Assembly (NCBI GenBank): GCA_035293945.1
Contig: DATGLV010000039.1
Span: forward strand, 1-64,000
Reading direction: 5' to 3'
Source of the DNA: VAZQ01 sp035293945
GTDB taxonomy: Bacteria; Pseudomonadota; Alphaproteobacteria; Rhizobiales; Xanthobacteraceae
DNA length: 64,000 nucleotides
Shown here: one piece after another, positions 60,374 to 64,000 of the stretch
Position numbering within the stretch: position 1 is the stretch's first letter
How the letters are laid out: every line of letters starts with the position of its first letter
Translations under genes and position numbers: made by a program
The notes under the pieces: generated by a model
Database searches by the model: none
What the model saw: the letters and a program-made list of their open reading frames with translations, nothing else
Told to the model about the DNA's origin: nothing

Positions 60374-61966
60374 ATGACTGATCTGCACACTGCCGGACAT
60401 CGGCGCGGCGTCGTTGCTGCGCCCCACGCGGCCGCCGTCGAGGCCGGGCGCGCAATGCTTGCCGCCGGTGGCAATGCCGTCGAGGCAATGGTCGCCATGG
60501 CAGCGACGATTGCGGTCGTTTATCCGCACATGAACCAGATCGGCGGCGATGGCTTCTGGCTCATCCGCGAGCCGTCGGGACGGGTGCGCGCGCTGATGGC
60601 CGCAGGGGCTGCGGGTGCCAATGCGCGACCCGAGCTTTATGGCGAGGCTGGTCTTGAGCACATTCCCGCGCGCGGGCCGCTTGCGGCGCTGACGGTTCCG
60701 GGCGCGGTCGCCGGCTGGGCGCTGGCGCTGGAGGCAGCGCGCGCGCAGGGTGGAAAGCTGCCGCTTGCTGACCTGCTTGCGGCTGCAATCAAGCGCGCGA
60801 CCGAGGGCTTCGCAGTCTGTCGCAGCCATGCCGCATGTGCGGCCTTGCCGAACCTTGCCGGCGCGCCCGGATTCGCCGCGACTTTCTTCGTCGACGGCAA
60901 GCCGCCAAGTGTGGGTGCAACACTGAAGCAGCCGGCGCTCGCCGCCACCCTCGAGCAGCTCGCCCATGCCGGATTGGATGATTTCTATCGGGGTGATGTC
61001 GGTCGCGAGATCGCAAGTGATCTCGCACGCATCGGCAGCCCGGTAACGCGCGCCGATCTCGAACGCTGCCGCGCTGGAGTTGCCGAGCCCTTGCAGCTTG
61101 ATCTTGCCACGGCGGCTCTGTTCAACACCCCGCCGCCCACGCAGGGGATTGCTTCGCTCATGATCCTCGGCCTGTTCGAGCGCTTGCGCATCGCTGAGGC
61201 CGAGGGCTTCGACCACGTCCATGGCCTGGTCGAATCTACCAAGCGCGCGCTCACTCTGCGCAACCGCTATCTGACCGATCCACGGCGCCTCGCGCACCCG
61301 CCCGAGCGCTGTCTCGAACATCGGTTCCTCGACGCCGAGGCGCGCGCCATCGATCGTAAGCACGCGGCGCCCTGGCAGCCGTCGGGCGGGGCTGGCGACA
61401 CGGTCTGGATGGGCGCGGCCGACGCCAACGGTCTTGTGGTCTCCTACATCCAATCACTTTATTGGGAGTTCGGCTCCGGCTGCGTGCTGCCCAGGACCGG
61501 CGTGCTGATGCAGAATCGCGGCGTGGCCTTCTCACTCGATCAGGGCGCGCTCAATCGTGTTGCGCCAGGCCGGTTGCCGCCGCACACCCTCAACCCGGCG
61601 CTGGCGCGACTGGCCGATGGGCGAGTCATGGCCTATGGCACCATGGGGGGCGATGCTCAACCGCAGATCCAGGCCGCGCTGTTCACCCGCTATGTCGACT
61701 TCCGGGTGCCGCTTGCCGATGCGCTCGAGCGGCCGCGCTGGGCGCTGGGACATACCTGGGGCTCGCCCCACGCAAGTCTGCTAGTCGAGGCACGATTCAG
61801 CGAGGGTGTTGCCGACCGCCTGCGATTCGCCGGCCATGAGGTGCAATTCCTGGCCGAACCGTTTGCGGATTCCATGGGCCACGCGGGGGCGGTGGTGCTG
61901 CATCCGAGCGGAACGCTCGAAGGCGCCCACGATCCCCGCGCCGACGGGGGCGCCGCCGGAGTGTAG
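60374..61966 (+). CDS. Gamma-glutamyltransferase-family (Ntn hydrolase) protein
   Basis: This is a 530-residue protein of the GGT fold without a signal peptide. The N-terminal region has GVVAAPHAAAVEAGRAMLAAGG and NQIGGDGFWLI. The predicted autocleavage Thr is in GGAGDTVWMGAADANG, which would start the small subunit. Classical GGTs have TTHxSVVD there, so this is a diverged member, perhaps a cephalosporin-acylase-like or other amidohydrolase. Late family motifs (GTMGGDAQPQ) are intact. The cytoplasmic location is unusual for GGT. Confidence 0.88.
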   Translation: MTDLHTAGHRRGVVAAPHAAAVEAGRAMLAAGGNAVEAMVAMAATIAVVYPHMNQIGGDGFWLIREPSGRVRALMAAGAAGANARPELYGEAGLEHIPARGPLAALTVPGAVAGWALALEAARAQGGKLPLADLLAAAIKRATEGFAVCRSHAACAALPNLAGAPGFAATFFVDGKPPSVGATLKQPALAATLEQLAHAGLDDFYRGDVGREIASDLARIGSPVTRADLERCRAGVAEPLQLDLATAALFNTPPPTQGIASLMILGLFERLRIAEAEGFDHVHGLVESTKRALTLRNRYLTDPRRLAHPPERCLEHRFLDAEARAIDRKHAAPWQPSGGAGDTVWMGAADANGLVVSYIQSLYWEFGSGCVLPRTGVLMQNRGVAFSLDQGALNRVAPGRLPPHTLNPALARLADGRVMAYGTMGGDAQPQIQAALFTRYVDFRVPLADALERPRWALGHTWGSPHASLLVEARFSEGVADRLRFAGHEVQFLAEPFADSMGHAGAVVLHPSGTLEGAHDPRADGGAAGV

Positions 61967-62172
61967 CGGGCGGGCCTCAATTGTGCACTCGCGAACTTTT
62001 GCGCGCCGCCCGCGTGGCGAGCCTCCATTCCGCCGCACTCCGTGTTATGGTGCCGATGGGCGACTCCCCCGAGGACGCGATTCTCGCGTCTTCACGATTG
62101 TCGGGCGCAGGTGCACTTTCTTGACGGCCCCTGCGGGGCTTCGGAAACCCTCATTCACGACAACTGGAGCGC

Positions 62173-62859
62173 ATGACAACAGCCCGTGACAAGCCCATGA
62201 CAACGATGACCAAGCATCTCGTTCGCTGGATTTTGACCTTGGCGTGCCTCCTGGCCGCAAGCCCGGTGGCCTCCGCTCATCCGCACGTCTGGGTGACCAT
62301 GCAGGGGGAGCTCGTCTACGCCCCCGACGGCTCGATCACCGGCATCCGCTTTGCCTGGACCTTCGATGACATGTTCTCGGCATTTGCGACCCAAGGAATC
62401 GAGACCAAGAAACCGGGTCAGTTCACGCGTGTCGATCTCGATCCGCTCGCCAAGGAGAATGTGAGCTCGCTCAAGGAGTTCGATTATTTCACCTATGCCA
62501 AGGTCGCGGGCAAGAAGGTGGATTTGAAGGATCCGACCGACTACTACCTCGATTACAACGCCAAGGATACGGTGCTGACGCTGCACTTCACCCTGCCGTT
62601 CAAGACTCCCGTCAAGGCGAAAGAGCTCAATATCGAGATCTACGATCCTGAGTATTTTGTAGACTTCTCTTTCAAGGACATGAAGGACCCGATCACCATG
62701 GTGGGTGCGCCCGCGGCCTGCAAGCTGACGGTGGCGCGGCCGAAGGACTTGTCCGTGGCGCCGGGACAGCAGCTGAGCGAGGCGTTCTTCAATCAGCTCA
62801 GCGCCAGTGACAATTGGGGCGCGCAATTCGCGAACAAGATCGCGGTGAAATGTCCGTGA
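62173..62859 (+). CDS. DUF1007-family periplasmic protein
   Basis: This is a 228-residue secreted protein. The signal peptide ends at ASAHPHVW, and the mature part begins with the His-x-His pair characteristic of DUF1007, followed by RFAWTFDDMFSAF. Such proteins are encoded next to metal permeases and probably bind nickel, cobalt or zinc through the exposed N-terminal histidines. The NicO-type permease gene begins 22 bases downstream, which fits a metal relay. Two in-frame starts (62173 and 62197) precede the signal. Confidence 0.88.
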   Translation: MTTARDKPMTTMTKHLVRWILTLACLLAASPVASAHPHVWVTMQGELVYAPDGSITGIRFAWTFDDMFSAFATQGIETKKPGQFTRVDLDPLAKENVSSLKEFDYFTYAKVAGKKVDLKDPTDYYLDYNAKDTVLTLHFTLPFKTPVKAKELNIEIYDPEYFVDFSFKDMKDPITMVGAPAACKLTVARPKDLSVAPGQQLSEAFFNQLSASDNWGAQFANKIAVKCP

Positions 62860-62880
62860 GGGCGCAACAATGAGGGCGCA

Positions 62881-64000
62881 ATGATGATTGTGGCCGGGGG
62901 GCGCACGAGCGGCCCATTTGCCGGACTAGCTTTGCCCGCAGCGGCGATCCTGCTCATCGCGGTGCTCGCTGGTACGACCTTTGCCAGTCACGCTTTTGCT
63001 CAAGGCAATCCGTTCGGCGGCCCGCGTTCCGGCACGGCGCCGGTCCCAGTCGGCGGCGTGGTGGGCTGGATATTCGCCAAGCAGGCCGAGTTCTATCGCC
63101 AGTTCTCTGGCTTGATCCGCGCCTCCAAGGCCGATGGCACTGCCGCCTGGAGCCTGATGGGCCTGTCTTTCCTCTACGGGATTTTTCATGCCGCCGGACC
63201 CGGGCACGGCAAGGCGGTGATCTCCTCTTACCTGGTCGCCAATGAGGAGACATGGGTGCGCGGCGTGGTGCTGTCGTTTCTGTCTGCGCTGATGCAGGCG
63301 ATCGTTGCCATCTTCGTCGTGGGCATCGCCGCCGTGCTGCTGCACGCCAGCGCCGCCACCATGAACGGCGCGGTGAACTGGATCGAGACCGTGAGCTATC
63401 TGCTCATCATCGTGGTTGGCTTGCGGCTGCTCTGGGTGAAGGGGCGGGCGCTCCTGGCGGCCTTTCGCGACCTCGGTCGCCCGGCTGCCGCGGTCGGTGC
63501 TGCGGTGACTCCGGCTGAAGCGATTCACGAGGCGGCGCACAGTGATCACGGTCATGATCACGGGCACCATCATGATCACCACGATCATGCTCCGGTCGTT
63601 GCCGCGACTGCTGTCGCCGCGGCTGCCACCTGCTGTGACGGGCACGATCACGACCATTCTCACCACCATCATCACGATCACGACCATGCCTCTGCCTGGG
63701 GACATGCGCATGCGCCCGAGCCGGAGGAACTCGCCGGCCCCGGTGGTTGGCGGCGCGGCTTGAGCGCGATCGTGGCGGTGGGGCTGCGGCCGTGCTCGGG
63801 CGCCATCCTGGTGCTGGTCTTCGCGCTCGCCCAAGGCCTGTTCTGGGTGGGGGCTGCCTCGACCTTCGTGATGGGGCTCGGCACTTTCATCACGGTCGCG
63901 ATGATTGCAAGCCTTGCGGTCGGCGCCCGCTCATGGGCGGCGCGTGTTGCCGGCGCGCGTTCCGGCTACGGCATGCTGGCGATGCGCGGCATTGAGACTG
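62881..64000 (+). CDS. NicO/RcnA-family nickel/cobalt transporter (3' end outside window)
   Basis: This is a membrane protein with the family motif HAAGPGHGKAVISSYL near residue 105 and the later motif VGLRPCSGAILVLVFALAQG. Between them is a cytoplasmic loop with two His/Asp-rich clusters (for example HDHGHHHDHHDH and HDHDHSHHHHHDHDH) and a CC pair. The N-terminus has a signal-like hydrophobic segment. RcnA-type proteins export Ni/Co and need this loop. The frame is open to the last base, so the last helices are missing here. It is paired with the DUF1007 protein. Confidence 0.93.
   Translation, partial: MMIVAGGRTSGPFAGLALPAAAILLIAVLAGTTFASHAFAQGNPFGGPRSGTAPVPVGGVVGWIFAKQAEFYRQFSGLIRASKADGTAAWSLMGLSFLYGIFHAAGPGHGKAVISSYLVANEETWVRGVVLSFLSALMQAIVAIFVVGIAAVLLHASAATMNGAVNWIETVSYLLIIVVGLRLLWVKGRALLAAFRDLGRPAAAVGAAVTPAEAIHEAAHSDHGHDHGHHHDHHDHAPVVAATAVAAAATCCDGHDHDHSHHHHHDHDHASAWGHAHAPEPEELAGPGGWRRGLSAIVAVGLRPCSGAILVLVFALAQGLFWVGAASTFVMGLGTFITVAMIASLAVGARSWAARVAGARSGYGMLAMRGIET

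Overview
The window is GC-rich, densely coded alphaproteobacterial DNA. Gene content (a CheR-CheD-CheB-STAS/CheY-CheA chemotaxis operon, many solitary solute-binding proteins, a fused FdsGB formate dehydrogenase subunit, oxalate-degradation genes) and the palindromic intergenic repeats (for example 27131-27180 and 31489-31569) fit a chromosome of the order Hyphomicrobiales, probably near Bradyrhizobium, Rhodopseudomonas or Pseudolabrys. This placement is an inference. I saw no tRNA, rRNA, CRISPR array, prophage or insertion-sequence transposase.

Layout. (1) 1-10003: chemotaxis operon. It holds the 3' end of an MCP ending in a CheR-tether-like pentapeptide, cheR, cheD, cheB, a STAS-receiver fusion, cheA, cheY, a small unknown gene and a second MCP. 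(2) 10010-19947: a catabolic and transport cluster. It holds two Fe3+-type solute-binding proteins, an Asp/Glu racemase-family protein, a muconate-cycloisomerase-like enolase-superfamily enzyme, a thiolase-like protein without the usual nucleophilic Cys paired with a DUF35 protein, an ADP-forming acyl-CoA synthetase and a fused two-domain ABC permease. No ATPase gene is present. (3) 20367-24492: a membrane-anchored Sel1-like protein, then two more solute-binding proteins and an arylmalonate decarboxylase/maleate isomerase-like protein.

(4) 24926-34573: an oxalate/C1 island. It has an OxlT-like antiporter, a GntR regulator, oxalyl-CoA decarboxylase, formyl-CoA transferase with a Lys/Ala-rich histone-like tail, a 10-formyl-THF hydrolase-like formyltransferase, formate-THF ligase and a MetE-like methyltransferase. 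(5) 34813-42758: a GMC dehydrogenase with its subunit-3 partner, a GlcG-like protein, and an NAD-dependent molybdenum formate dehydrogenase. Its two genes are separated by a DUF559 gene flanked by about 42-bp inverted repeats. Regions 4 and 5 together describe oxalate uptake, decarboxylation to formate, and either oxidation of formate to CO2 with NADH formation or its entry into the folate C1 pool.

(6) 42763-52420: biotin synthase, two mutually homologous half-permeases, a Crp/Fnr regulator divergent from a class III cyclase (membrane cytochrome-b-like region, 2Fe-2S domain, cyclase), KDG kinase, a frameshifted beta-propeller lyase remnant, a CobW metallochaperone with a WD40 partner, an orphan NarL-type response regulator and a small membrane protein. 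(7) 52598-64000: a DapA-like aldolase, a Tat-exported Bug protein, a Tat-exported MmgE/PrpD protein, a TetR regulator with a DUF2852-like target (both carry the same 19-bp operator), a GlcG-like protein, an M3 peptidase, a gamma-glutamyltransferase-like protein, and a DUF1007 plus NicO/RcnA metal-efflux pair cut by the window end.

Intergenic space is short and is often filled by palindromic repeat elements.
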